Source: Ruminococcus sp. (GTDB lineage: Bacteria; Bacillota; Clostridia; Oscillospirales; Ruminococcaceae). Taken from it: a stretch of 64,000 nucleotides of DNA. The stretch lies in contig SVNW01000005.1 of the NCBI GenBank assembly GCA_015066745.1, positions 1-64,000 of the forward strand, given 5' to 3'. A program made the position numbers and the translations under genes. How positions within the stretch are numbered: the first letter of the stretch is position 1; every line of letters begins with the position of its first letter. The notes beneath the pieces are model-generated. The model was not told the DNA's origin. It was given only the letters and a program-made list of their open reading frames with translations, and did not search any database. Of the stretch, positions 17,651 through 26,289 are shown piece by piece.

Positions 17651-17679
17651 TTGCTTTTTTTATTTGTTTATGATATTAT
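17651..17679 (+). promoter_or_regulatory. Promoter of the GH5 gene
   Basis: TTGCTT at 17651-17656 and TATTAT at 17674-17679 are 17 bases apart. The predicted transcript start is near 17686. Confidence 0.55.
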
Positions 17680-17727
17680 TAAAGAGTGATTAAATTAATT
17701 AAAACAATATTTTACCATACGAAAACA

Positions 17728-17736
17728 GGGGGGGGG
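17728..17736 (+). repeat. G9 homopolymer forming the ribosome binding site
   Basis: Nine consecutive G residues occupy the Shine-Dalgarno position 6 bases before ATG 17743. It is the only such G run noticed in this AT-rich window. Slippage here would change the spacing or strength of the ribosome binding site. Confidence 0.7.
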
Positions 17737-17742
17737 ATTTTT

Positions 17743-18660
17743 ATGGCGGATTTTGTTAAAGAAGGCTTTACAATAGAAAACGGCTCGCTTATAGATGCTA
17801 ACGGAAATAAATTTGTAATGCGTGGTATAAATCACGGCCATACATGGTATAAAAACTTTATCGATGAGGCACTTTCTGCAATATCCGGAACAGGTGCCAA
17901 TTGTGTAAGAATAGTATTGTGTGCAGGGCATCACGATGAATGGAGAGGCGATAGTGCCGAAAGTATCAGAAGTATCATAGAAAAATGTAAATCTCATAAA
18001 ATGATAGTCATACTTGAACCACACGACAGTACAGGAAAAGACGAATTTGAACCATTAGAGAAATGCGTTGACTATATCATTGAAAATAAGGACGTATTTA
18101 TAGGTCAGGAGCAATATGTTATCGTAAATATAGGTAACGAGTGGCCCGGAAAATGTGACGCAGATATGTGGTGTAAAGGTTATACCAAAGCTGTAAGCAG
18201 AATACGTGCGAGCGGTATAAAAAATACCCTTATGATAGATTCTGCGGGCTGGGGCCAATGGGGATATTGTATTGAAGCAAAAGGTATGGAAGTATTTGAA
18301 AGTGACCCTATGCGAAATACTATGTTTTCTGTTCATATGTACGGCAGTGCAGGTGGCAGTAAAGAAAGTATCGAGCAGAATATAAAGTATGCAACAGACC
18401 AGGGACTTTGCGTATGTGTCGGAGAATTCGGACATCGCCATTCTGACGGTGAAGTAGACGAAGATTACATAATGCAGTACTGCCGTGAAAATTCAATCGG
18501 ATATCTTGCGTGGAGCTGGAAGGGAAACAGCGGAGGCGTAGAGTATCTCGACCTTGCACTTGACTGGGAAGGAAATGAGCTTTCTGATGACTGGGGCAAG
18601 GTGGTTATTGACGGTACAAATGGTATACGTGAAACATCACAAATATGTACAGTTTATTAA
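17743..18660 (+). CDS. GH5-family (subfamily 8-like) endo-beta-1,4-mannanase
   Basis: The 305-residue product is a single GH5 catalytic domain. Probable acid/base Glu133 is in VNIGNEWPG and nucleophile Glu228 is in CVGEFGHRH. The strand-8 motif LAWSWKGNSGGVEYLDL is characteristic of GH5_8 bacterial mannanases; cellulase activity is less likely. No signal peptide, dockerin or binding module is visible, and even the longest possible start (17686) gives no signal sequence. It therefore seems cytoplasmic or exported by another route, which is odd beside a secreted dockerin enzyme. Start ATG 17743 follows the G9 ribosome binding site. It is monocistronic, with its own promoter and a strong terminator. 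Confidence 0.82.
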   Translation: MADFVKEGFTIENGSLIDANGNKFVMRGINHGHTWYKNFIDEALSAISGTGANCVRIVLCAGHHDEWRGDSAESIRSIIEKCKSHKMIVILEPHDSTGKDEFEPLEKCVDYIIENKDVFIGQEQYVIVNIGNEWPGKCDADMWCKGYTKAVSRIRASGIKNTLMIDSAGWGQWGYCIEAKGMEVFESDPMRNTMFSVHMYGSAGGSKESIEQNIKYATDQGLCVCVGEFGHRHSDGEVDEDYIMQYCRENSIGYLAWSWKGNSGGVEYLDLALDWEGNELSDDWGKVVIDGTNGIRETSQICTVY

Positions 18661-18678
18661 TATAAATCAAATATTGCG

Positions 18679-18729
18679 AATCAAAAAAATATCCGATAAG
18701 TGTTGAGCTTATCGGATATTTTTTTGATT
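18679..18729. terminator. Strong intrinsic terminator after the GH5 gene
   Basis: A perfect 22-bp stem (18679-18700 with 18708-18729) has a 7-base loop. It includes the A7/T7 tract, so it would work in both directions. Confidence 0.9.
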
Positions 18730-18825
18730 TGTGCAAAGTGAACATAAAAAATATACAGGTAAACGATATTACTGTTTATAAAATTGTTGTTGTAAACAAA
18801 GTTATTGGTTATAGCTAATAATACA

Positions 18826-18854
18826 TTGACCTTATATTCGTTTGGATATATAAT
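18826..18854 (+). promoter_or_regulatory. Sigma-A promoter of the CE15 gene
   Basis: TTGACC at 18826-18831 and TATAAT at 18849-18854 have a 17-base spacer. The leader to ATG 18954 is about 95 bases. Confidence 0.75.
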
Positions 18855-18953
18855 TTAAGAGTGAAGTATAAAAAAGTGGCGTATTTGTGTGTTAAATATG
18901 GCTTTTTTATGCTGTTTGTCAAATGTGTATATATTTTATTAGGAGGAAGTTGC

Positions 18954-20981
18954 ATGAAAAAAGTTTTGTCATTAATAGCGGTAACAGCGTTAATGCTGAA
19001 TGTATCAGGCAGTTTTGCCGGTACTGATGTGTATGGAGCGGATAACTATTTGCTTCACAGCACATTTGAGAGCGGAACAGACGGCTGGACCGGAAGAGGT
19101 TCTGCGACAGTTTCAAAATCATCATCGGCAGCGTATGACGGAAAAGGTTCTCTTGCGGTAAGCGGAAGAACTGCAGAGTGGAATGGTGCTACTATTTCAC
19201 TGTCATCGTCAACGTTCAGATCAGGTACAAGTTACAGTTTCAGCGCAGGTGTATTGCAGACATCAGGAAACAGCGAAGATATTTCCATGACACTGCAGTA
19301 TACTGATGCGTCAGGAACAACAAATTATTCAAATATCGCTACGGTAAGTGCAGGCAGAAATGAGTGGAAACAGATTTCAAACGAAAGTTATATTATTCCG
19401 GCAGGGGCATCTGATGTACAGCTTTATTTTGAAACAGCAAGTACTATGGATTTTTATGTTGATGAAGTCGTTGTTGCTTCAGAAGGAACAAAGGTAGACG
19501 GGTCTTCAGGAACTGTTACACCGCCTGTTGTAACACCATCAACACCGGTAAAAAATATTCATGGTGATGTAAATAAAGATGGCGTGATAAATATTGCAGA
19601 TCTGTGTTTTACCAAGAGTGCGATAATAGGAGAAGCTGATTCGACTACAAAAGGAAAAGCCGATATAGACGGAGAAAACGGAGTTAATCGTATAGATTTT
19701 GGATTTATGCATGATTTTCTTATCGGAAAAATAAAAGAACTGCCAAAGCCTGCGGTGCAGATACCTGAAAAGTCATATGATTTTCCGGCTGTAAGCTCCA
19801 TAAAAAATTCAACTTCATTGCCTGATCCGTTTATATTCAATGACGGCTCAGTGGTGAGCAGTGTTGCAGACTGGGCAAGACGTGCTTCTGAAATAAGCTG
19901 TATGTATGAGTACTATATGTATGGTATGTGGAGAGATGGTTCAGATGAAGAAGTAACGTATTCTATCAGCGGAAATAAGATGACTGTAAATATAAAACGT
20001 AAAAGTACAGGAAAAACGACATCGTTCCCGGCTGTTATAAACCTTCCGTCAAAGGTAAGGCATGACGGAGGCGCACCTGTAATAGTCGGTATGCATACCG
20101 GCATATCGGAAAGTACAGCAACATCACTCGGATATGCAGTAATTACTGTAGACGCAGGAATTTTCTCAAATCCTGTAGCATCTGATGATACAAATCACAA
20201 GGGTGCGTTTTATGACCTGTATCCATACGGAAACTCATGGGATGAGCAGACAGGTGCACTCATGGGTTGGAGCTGGGGTTGCAGTAAGATACTTGATGCG
20301 CTCTATGCAGGTGCGGCAAAAGAACTTAATATAAATCCTGACAGTTCGATCGTAACAGGTGTTTCACGCTGGGGTAAAGCAGCATCAGTGTGTGGCGCTT
20401 TTGACAAGCGTTTCAAAATGTGTGCACCATCTTGCTCAGGTGCAGGCGGTCTTGCTGTCTACAGATACAAGTCTGAAGGAAAAACATATGATTTCTCATC
20501 GAAGGGCGCATCTTCAAACTACAGATACGGTCAGAACGAACCACTCGGAAGCCTTCAGTCAACAGCTGAAAGAGGCTGGTTCAACAACCGTTTCCTTGAA
20601 TTCAGATCCGAAAGTCAGCTTCCTGTGGATCAGTATATGCTTGCAAGCCTTGTAGCAGATCCTGACAGATATCTTTTCATTATAGGTTCATGTGTATCAG
20701 AAGACTGGGTAAATGCTCCGTCAATGTGGCTCTGCTATAAAGCGACAAAGATAATATATGACTATCTTGGTATAAGTGACAACATTGCAATCAATATTCA
20801 TAAAGAGGGGCACGCTGTAATAGAAGAAGATATAAAATATATGGTACAGTATTTTGACTATCATGTATATGGTATACAGCCGAGTATAGATCTCTCAACA
20901 TTACAGACATCTGTATTTGATTTGCCGAAAAACAGCGATCCTTTCTTCTCAAGTTTCAGTGGACATTGGACTTATAAATAA
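18954..20981 (+). CDS. Cellulosomal CBM-dockerin-CE15 4-O-methyl-glucuronoyl methylesterase
   Basis: This 675-residue secreted enzyme should cleave ester bonds between glucuronoxylan and lignin. The signal peptide covers about residues 1-28. A beta-sandwich carbohydrate-binding module of CBM_4_9/CBM22 type spans about 30-178, followed by a Thr/Pro linker. An internal type I dockerin lies at about 203-262, with calcium-loop motifs GDVNKDGVINIAD and KADIDGENGVNRIDF. The CE15 alpha/beta-hydrolase domain covers about 290-675, with nucleophile Ser471 in GVSRWGKAA and catalytic His620 in KEGHAV. An internal dockerin between binding and catalytic modules is a Ruminococcus-style layout. Start ATG 18954 follows AGGAGG by 7 bases. 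It implies a cohesin-bearing scaffoldin elsewhere in the genome. Confidence 0.9.
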   Translation: MKKVLSLIAVTALMLNVSGSFAGTDVYGADNYLLHSTFESGTDGWTGRGSATVSKSSSAAYDGKGSLAVSGRTAEWNGATISLSSSTFRSGTSYSFSAGVLQTSGNSEDISMTLQYTDASGTTNYSNIATVSAGRNEWKQISNESYIIPAGASDVQLYFETASTMDFYVDEVVVASEGTKVDGSSGTVTPPVVTPSTPVKNIHGDVNKDGVINIADLCFTKSAIIGEADSTTKGKADIDGENGVNRIDFGFMHDFLIGKIKELPKPAVQIPEKSYDFPAVSSIKNSTSLPDPFIFNDGSVVSSVADWARRASEISCMYEYYMYGMWRDGSDEEVTYSISGNKMTVNIKRKSTGKTTSFPAVINLPSKVRHDGGAPVIVGMHTGISESTATSLGYAVITVDAGIFSNPVASDDTNHKGAFYDLYPYGNSWDEQTGALMGWSWGCSKILDALYAGAAKELNINPDSSIVTGVSRWGKAASVCGAFDKRFKMCAPSCSGAGGLAVYRYKSEGKTYDFSSKGASSNYRYGQNEPLGSLQSTAERGWFNNRFLEFRSESQLPVDQYMLASLVADPDRYLFIIGSCVSEDWVNAPSMWLCYKATKIIYDYLGISDNIAINIHKEGHAVIEEDIKYMVQYFDYHVYGIQPSIDLSTLQTSVFDLPKNSDPFFSSFSGHWTYK

Positions 20982-20998
20982 AAAATAATCACAAAAAA

Positions 20999-21030
20999 AC
21001 AGCCGTGCATTTTCTCAAATGCACGGCTGT
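20999..21030. terminator. Bidirectional intrinsic terminator between CE15 and PFOR genes
   Basis: A perfect 14-bp stem (ACAGCCGTGCATTT) has a TCTC loop and A/T-rich flanks on both sides. It lies between convergent genes. Confidence 0.9.
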
Positions 21031-21060
21031 AAAATTTATTAAATTAAATTAAATTTTAAA

Positions 21061-24000
21061 TTAGTTGTAAAGGTTAGAAAGTCTAACGAGGTAGTCGTAT
21101 CTATCCTTAGCATTTTCAAGAGCCTTGTTGAAGAGTTCTTCAGCTCTTTCAGGATTCTGACGAGCAAGTGAGTTGTAACGAACTTCGCCCATGAGGAAGT
21201 TCTTGTATTCGTCAGTATTAGGAGCCTTAGAATCAAGAATGAATGGGTTCTTGCCTTCAGCCTTGAGAGCTGGGTTGTATCTGAAGAGGTGCCAGTAACC
21301 AGCCTGTACAGCCTTCTTTTCTTCTGACTGAGCAGTAGCCATACCTGTCTTGATACCGTGGTTGATACATGGAGCGTAAGCGATGATGAGTGATGGACCA
21401 TCATATGCTTCAGCTTCCTGGATAGCCTTGATACACTGGTTGTAGTCAGCACCCATAGCAATGTGAGCAACGTAAACGTAGCCGTAGCTCATACCGATGC
21501 CAGCGAGGTCTTTCTTCTTAACTTCCTTACCGGCTGCAGCAAACTGAGCTATAGCACCTGTAGGAGTTGATTTTGAAGACTGACCGCCTGTATTTGAGTA
21601 AACTTCTGTATCGAATACGAAGATGTTTACATTTTCGCCTGAAGCGATAACGTGGTCAAGACCGCTGAAGCCGATATCGTAAGCCCAGCCGTCACCACCG
21701 AATACCCACATAGACTTCTTGCTGAGGTAATCCTTGTATGCGAGGATATCCTTACAGCTGTCGCAGTCGCAACCTTCGAGTTTGTTTACGAGAGCCTTTG
21801 TAGCAGCAGCGTTTTCAGGACCGTTGTTTACTGTTTCGAGGTAGTTGTTGATGATGTCCTTAACTTCAGCCTTGTCAGTGTTTTCGAGAAGTGTCTTAAC
21901 CTTGTCGATTACTCTTGTACGGAGTGTGTTCTGAGCAAGGAACATACCATAGCCGTATTCAGCGTTATCTTCGAAGAGTGAGTTAGCCCATGCAGGACCC
22001 TTGCCTTCCTTATTTGTTGTGTAAGGAGTTGAAGGAGCAGAACCACCCCAGATTGAAGAACAACCTGTAGCGTTTGCGATATACATTCTGTCGCCGAAGA
22101 GCTGTGTAATGAGCTTAGCGTAAGGTGTTTCACCACAACCAGCACAAGCGCCTGAGAATTCGAGGAGAGGCTGTTTGAACTGTGAGCCCTTAACTGTAGA
22201 TGGCTTGAACTTTTCAAGAACTTCAGGCTTTTCATCAACCTTGATTGAGTAATTAAATACAGCCTGCTGAGCTTCCTGTGTATCAAGAGGCTTCATAACG
22301 AGTGCCTTTTCCTTTGCAGGGCAGACATTAGCACATGAACCGCATCCTGTACAGTCAAGAACAGAAACAGCCATTGTGAACTTGAGGTCGCCGAGAGCAG
22401 GTTTGAATGCAGCTGACTTTGTACCAGCAGGTGCAGCAGCGAGTTCAGCGTCTGTCATAGGAATTGGTCTGATTACAGCGTGTGGGCAGACATATGAACA
22501 CTGGTTACACTGGATACAGTTTTCAGGGAGCCATTCTGGAACGTTTACTGCGATTCCTCTCTTTTCGAATGCTGCAGAACCCTGTGGGAATGTACCGTCA
22601 GCCATATCAACGAATGTTGAAACCGGGAGAGTGTCACCCTTCTGAGCGTTACATGGCTGCTGGATGTTGTTTACGAAGTCGATAAGTTTCTTGTTATCGC
22701 CTGTAGCCTTATCCATACCCATCTGAGTATCAGCAGCGTCAGCCCATGAAGCAGGAACGTCGATCTTAACGATGTTCTGGTAACCTGCATCGATAGCGTC
22801 ATGGTTCTTCTTAACGATGTCTTCACCCTTCTTCATGTAAGAAGCTGTAGCAGCGTCCTTCATGTACTTGAGAGCGTCTTCGAATGGAATGATGTCAGCG
22901 AGTTTGAAGAATGCGGACTGGAGAATTGTGTTGATTCTTGTGCCCATGCCTGTTTCTTTACCGAGCTTAACACCGTCGATTGTATAGAAGTTGATATTGT
23001 TCTGAGCGAGGTATCTCTTAACCTGACCTGGGAGGTGCTTTTCAAGGCCTTCCATATCCCACTGGCAGTTAAGGAGGAATGTACCGTTTGGCTTGATGTC
23101 AGAAACGATATCATATTTGTCGATATATGACTGGTTGTGACAAGCTACGAAGTCAGCTCTGTTTACGAGGTATGTTGACTTGATAGGTGTCTTACCGAAT
23201 CTGAGGTGAGATACAGTTACGCCGCCTGATTTCTTTGAGTCATATGCAAAGTAAGCCTGAGCGTACATGTCTGTGTGGTCACCGATGATCTTGATGGAGT
23301 TCTTGTTAGCACCAACTGTACCGTCAGCACCGAGACCCCAGAACTTACAAGCTGTTGTGCCTGCAGGAGCTGAGTCAAGAGCAACCCCTGTTTCGAGTGA
23401 AAGGTAAGTAACATCGTCGTTGATACCGATTGTAAATCTTGCCTTTGTTGTGTTTTCGTAAACAGCCTTGATCTGTGCAGGAGTTGTATCCTTTGAACCG
23501 AGACCGTATCTACCGCTGAAGATTTCAACATCGTTGAACTGTGTGCCCTTGAGAGCAGCAACAACGTCGAGGTAAAGTGGTTCGCCGAGTGAACCAGGTT
23601 CCTTTGTTCTGTCGAGAACAGAAATCTTCTTAACTGTTGAAGGAATAGCTTCTACAAGCTTGTCAGCGCAGAATGGTCTGTAGAGTCTTACCTTAACAAG
23701 ACCGTACTTACCGCCCTGAGCGTTGAGGAAGTCTATTGTTTCTTCGATTGTATCATTTACAGAACCCATAGCGATGATGATGTGTTCAGCATCAGCAGCA
23801 CCATAGTAGTTGAAGAGTTTGTAGTTTGTGCCGATTACAGCATTAACCTTGTCCATGTATTCTTCAACAACAGCCGGGAGTGCATCGTAATACTTGTTAC
23901 ATGCTTCACGAGCCTGGAAGAAGATATCAGGGTTCTGAGCTGTACCTCTGAGTACCGGATGTTCCGGATTGATAGCTCTGTTTCTGAATTCCTGAACAGC

Positions 24001-24594
24001 GTCCATATCAACCATACCAGCAAGTGTCTCTGTATCCCATGTTTCAATCTTCTGGATTTCGTGTGATGTACGGAAACCGTCGAAGAAGTGAAGGAATGGT
24101 ACTCTGCCCTTGATTGTTGAAAGGTGAGCTACAGCGCCGAGGTCCATAACTTCCTGTGGGTTTGAAGAGCAAAGCATAGCGAAACCTGTCTGACGACATG
24201 CATAAACGTCAGAGTGATCACCGAAAATGTTGAGAGCGTGTGAAGCTACACATCTTGCAGAAACGTGGATAACGCAAGGGAGAAGTTCACCGGCGATTTT
24301 GTACATATTAGGAATCATAAGGAGAAGACCCTGTGATGCTGTATATGTTGTTGTGAATGCACCGGCAGAGAGTGAGCCGTGAACTGTACCTGAAGCACCT
24401 GCTTCAGACTGCATTTCAGCAACCTTTACTGTCTGTCCGAACATGTTTTTCTGACCCTTTGCAGACCACTGATCTGTAACTTCAGCCATTACTGAAGAAG
24501 GTGTGATTGGGTAAATAGCAGCTACGTCTGTAAATGGGTATGACGCCCAAGCAGCAGCATTATTACCGTCCATGGTTTTCATTTTTCTTGCCAT
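21061..24594 (-). CDS. nifJ: Pyruvate:ferredoxin (flavodoxin) oxidoreductase
   Basis: This 1177-residue single-chain enzyme converts pyruvate and CoA to acetyl-CoA and CO2, passing electrons to ferredoxin, the central step of fermentation here. The N-terminal pyrimidine-binding domain contains YPITPSSVMAE, and an EKR-type linker follows. Two [4Fe-4S] ferredoxin motifs are CIQCNQCSYVCP and CTGCGSCANVCP. The C-terminal TPP domain has CAGCGETPYAKL, the cysteine of the proximal cluster. ATG 24594 is preferred over 24606, which touches the GGAGG site directly. Strong codon bias and a good promoter suggest high expression. Length and domain order match the family. Confidence 0.96.
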   Translation of the reverse strand: MARKMKTMDGNNAAAWASYPFTDVAAIYPITPSSVMAEVTDQWSAKGQKNMFGQTVKVAEMQSEAGASGTVHGSLSAGAFTTTYTASQGLLLMIPNMYKIAGELLPCVIHVSARCVASHALNIFGDHSDVYACRQTGFAMLCSSNPQEVMDLGAVAHLSTIKGRVPFLHFFDGFRTSHEIQKIETWDTETLAGMVDMDAVQEFRNRAINPEHPVLRGTAQNPDIFFQAREACNKYYDALPAVVEEYMDKVNAVIGTNYKLFNYYGAADAEHIIIAMGSVNDTIEETIDFLNAQGGKYGLVKVRLYRPFCADKLVEAIPSTVKKISVLDRTKEPGSLGEPLYLDVVAALKGTQFNDVEIFSGRYGLGSKDTTPAQIKAVYENTTKARFTIGINDDVTYLSLETGVALDSAPAGTTACKFWGLGADGTVGANKNSIKIIGDHTDMYAQAYFAYDSKKSGGVTVSHLRFGKTPIKSTYLVNRADFVACHNQSYIDKYDIVSDIKPNGTFLLNCQWDMEGLEKHLPGQVKRYLAQNNINFYTIDGVKLGKETGMGTRINTILQSAFFKLADIIPFEDALKYMKDAATASYMKKGEDIVKKNHDAIDAGYQNIVKIDVPASWADAADTQMGMDKATGDNKKLIDFVNNIQQPCNAQKGDTLPVSTFVDMADGTFPQGSAAFEKRGIAVNVPEWLPENCIQCNQCSYVCPHAVIRPIPMTDAELAAAPAGTKSAAFKPALGDLKFTMAVSVLDCTGCGSCANVCPAKEKALVMKPLDTQEAQQAVFNYSIKVDEKPEVLEKFKPSTVKGSQFKQPLLEFSGACAGCGETPYAKLITQLFGDRMYIANATGCSSIWGGSAPSTPYTTNKEGKGPAWANSLFEDNAEYGYGMFLAQNTLRTRVIDKVKTLLENTDKAEVKDIINNYLETVNNGPENAAATKALVNKLEGCDCDSCKDILAYKDYLSKKSMWVFGGDGWAYDIGFSGLDHVIASGENVNIFVFDTEVYSNTGGQSSKSTPTGAIAQFAAAGKEVKKKDLAGIGMSYGYVYVAHIAMGADYNQCIKAIQEAEAYDGPSLIIAYAPCINHGIKTGMATAQSEEKKAVQAGYWHLFRYNPALKAEGKNPFILDSKAPNTDEYKNFLMGEVRYNSLARQNPERAEELFNKALENAKDRYDYLVRLSNLYN

Positions 24595-24688
24595 TTTAAA
24601 ATTCATCCTCCTGTAATATTTATCAAATCCTTATTGGATTGATTATCATTTTGCTTATGTCATTACTTTAACATAAACGTCACCTATT

Positions 24689-24717
24689 ATAATAGCACAA
24701 TAAGAGTCTTTTGTAAA
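24689..24717 (-). promoter_or_regulatory. Promoter of the PFOR gene
   Basis: On the minus strand TTTACA (24712-24717) and TATTAT (24689-24694) are 17 bases apart. An overlapping TATAAT lies 3 bases further on. Confidence 0.65.
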
Positions 24718-24821
24718 GAGTGTGTTTGTAAAATATTATTGTAAATGCAGAGTTTTTTTGGTATAGTGATATAATAGGGAGTGGGATGACGGGAAATAAG
24801 TGCTTTTATGAAGTTGCACGC

Positions 24822-24850
24822 TTGAATATAACTACAAAAGAGTGTATAAT
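24822..24850 (+). promoter_or_regulatory. Promoter of the ATPase/nuclease gene pair
   Basis: TTGAAT at 24822-24827 and TATAAT at 24845-24850 have a 17-base spacer. It opens a leader of about 135 bases before ATG 24991. Confidence 0.65.
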
Positions 24851-24869
24851 TAATTTATCAATATTGCCT

Positions 24870-24941
24870 TGCACATCCGTTTCCGACGGTAACTTCGTGC
24901 ATATCGGCTAATATTGAACGAAAAAAAATTTTTTGTTCAAT
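24870..24941 (+). other. Structured 5' leader of the ATPase/nuclease pair
   Basis: Two inverted repeats lie in the untranslated leader: GCAC...GTGC with an inner CCG/CGG (about 24871-24900), and ATTGAAC...GTTCAAT enclosing A8/T6 (24913-24941). They could form hairpins or a weak terminator. No known riboswitch is recognised. Confidence 0.4.
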
Positions 24942-24990
24942 TAAAATATGTATTTCATAATTCAATAATGACACAGAGAGGAATTTGTTT

Positions 24991-26289
24991 ATGAAATTGT
25001 CTATAAAAAATATAGGTAAAATCAGTGATGCAAAGATAATGTTTGAGGGGATTACAGTAATAGGAGGGGACAACAGTACAGGTAAAACAACGATAGGAAA
25101 AACTTTGTTTGCAATGTACAAATCGTTTGATGATATTGATAACACGATTGAAAAAGAGTTAAAAAAATATATCGAAAAAATTATAAAAAATTGTTTTCCT
25201 GATATTAAAATTGATTTTAGAGTAAAATCAATTTTAATTTGGAACCCGGTAATTGATATAGACAAACTTTTGCATACGTATGCATCGGATGAAGAATATA
25301 TAAAAGGATATATTAGAGAATGTATCAGTCATTCAACTATACAATATAAGATTCCGGAAGAACGGTTAAAAAAATGTTCTCAAATGATAAGAGATGCAGT
25401 TGGTGGAGATAAGTACAGATATGTAGAATTTAATGCACAAGAGATTTTTGAAGAGATTTTTGATAGTCAGATAATGAACGTTAATATGAAATCTACAGAT
25501 ATATCTGAAGTTAATTTCACAGACGGTAAACATAAAATCAGCATCCGCATAAGCAGTGGTGGTCTGAGCCTGTATTTTGAAGGTGGAATATGGAATAACA
25601 GGAACGTTGTTTTTATTGATAATCCATTTGTGGTGGATATGATGGATGGAAAAAAGAGTGGAAACAATGCTATGGAATCAGATTTGCTCATGAAGCTCAG
25701 AAAAGCGGATAAAAGAAGAGGAAGCAATCTTATAGAAAGAAGTATTAACAATGATAAGTTGAAAAATGTATCAGAGATTATTTCAAAGGCTACAGGCGGA
25801 GATATAGTTGTTCAAAACGGAAAACACGTTTTACGTGATAGTAATTTGTCAAAGCCGATAAATTTAAAGAATCTGTCGGCAGGTTTGAAGTCATTCTCTA
25901 TTTTACAGATGCTTTTGCAGGATGGACGAATAAAAGATGGTGATATTCTTGTCCTTGATGAGCCGGAAATCCATCTCCATCCACAGTGGCAAATGCTTTA
26001 TGCAGAGGCTATTGTGTTGCTTCAGCGTGATTTCGGGATAAATGTTCTTATAACATCGCACAGTGCCGCTTTTATCAGAGCTATAGAAAGTTATTGCGGA
26101 ATATATGACAGGATGGATGTTCTTAATATTTATGCAACGAGAAAAGATGAAACGACGCAGACGGGGTATACGTTTGAAAACTTGTCATACAGTCAGTACG
26201 GCGTTGTGGATTTATATGGCGATCTGACAAATGTATTTGATGAGCTTGATGAAAAATTAAGCGAAAAATATGGTGATATGTATGACTGA
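24991..26289 (+). CDS. AAA/SMC-like ATPase (OLD/AAA_21-type)
   Basis: The 432-residue ATPase has GGDNSTGKTT (Walker A, near residues 26-35), an ABC-type signature region LSAGLKSFSILQML, Walker B ILVLDEPEIHLHP and a late HSAAF switch histidine. This is the layout of OLD/RecF/AAA_21 proteins. There is no fused TOPRIM nuclease. The start at ATG 24991 follows AGAGAGGA. The next gene overlaps its end by 8 bases, so the products are probably made together and act as a complex. Many phage-defence systems pair such an ATPase with a separate nuclease; that role here is inference. Confidence 0.8.
   Translation: MKLSIKNIGKISDAKIMFEGITVIGGDNSTGKTTIGKTLFAMYKSFDDIDNTIEKELKKYIEKIIKNCFPDIKIDFRVKSILIWNPVIDIDKLLHTYASDEEYIKGYIRECISHSTIQYKIPEERLKKCSQMIRDAVGGDKYRYVEFNAQEIFEEIFDSQIMNVNMKSTDISEVNFTDGKHKISIRISSGGLSLYFEGGIWNNRNVVFIDNPFVVDMMDGKKSGNNAMESDLLMKLRKADKRRGSNLIERSINNDKLKNVSEIISKATGGDIVVQNGKHVLRDSNLSKPINLKNLSAGLKSFSILQMLLQDGRIKDGDILVLDEPEIHLHPQWQMLYAEAIVLLQRDFGINVLITSHSAAFIRAIESYCGIYDRMDVLNIYATRKDETTQTGYTFENLSYSQYGVVDLYGDLTNVFDELDEKLSEKYGDMYD

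Noticed and set aside
21909..22286. Long minus- and plus-strand open frames inside the PFOR gene region (also 21039-21470, 22376-23564, 22801-23130)
   Set aside because: They overlap a fully convincing 1177-codon gene with strong codon bias, have low-complexity Ser/Leu/Val-rich products and no ribosome binding sites.
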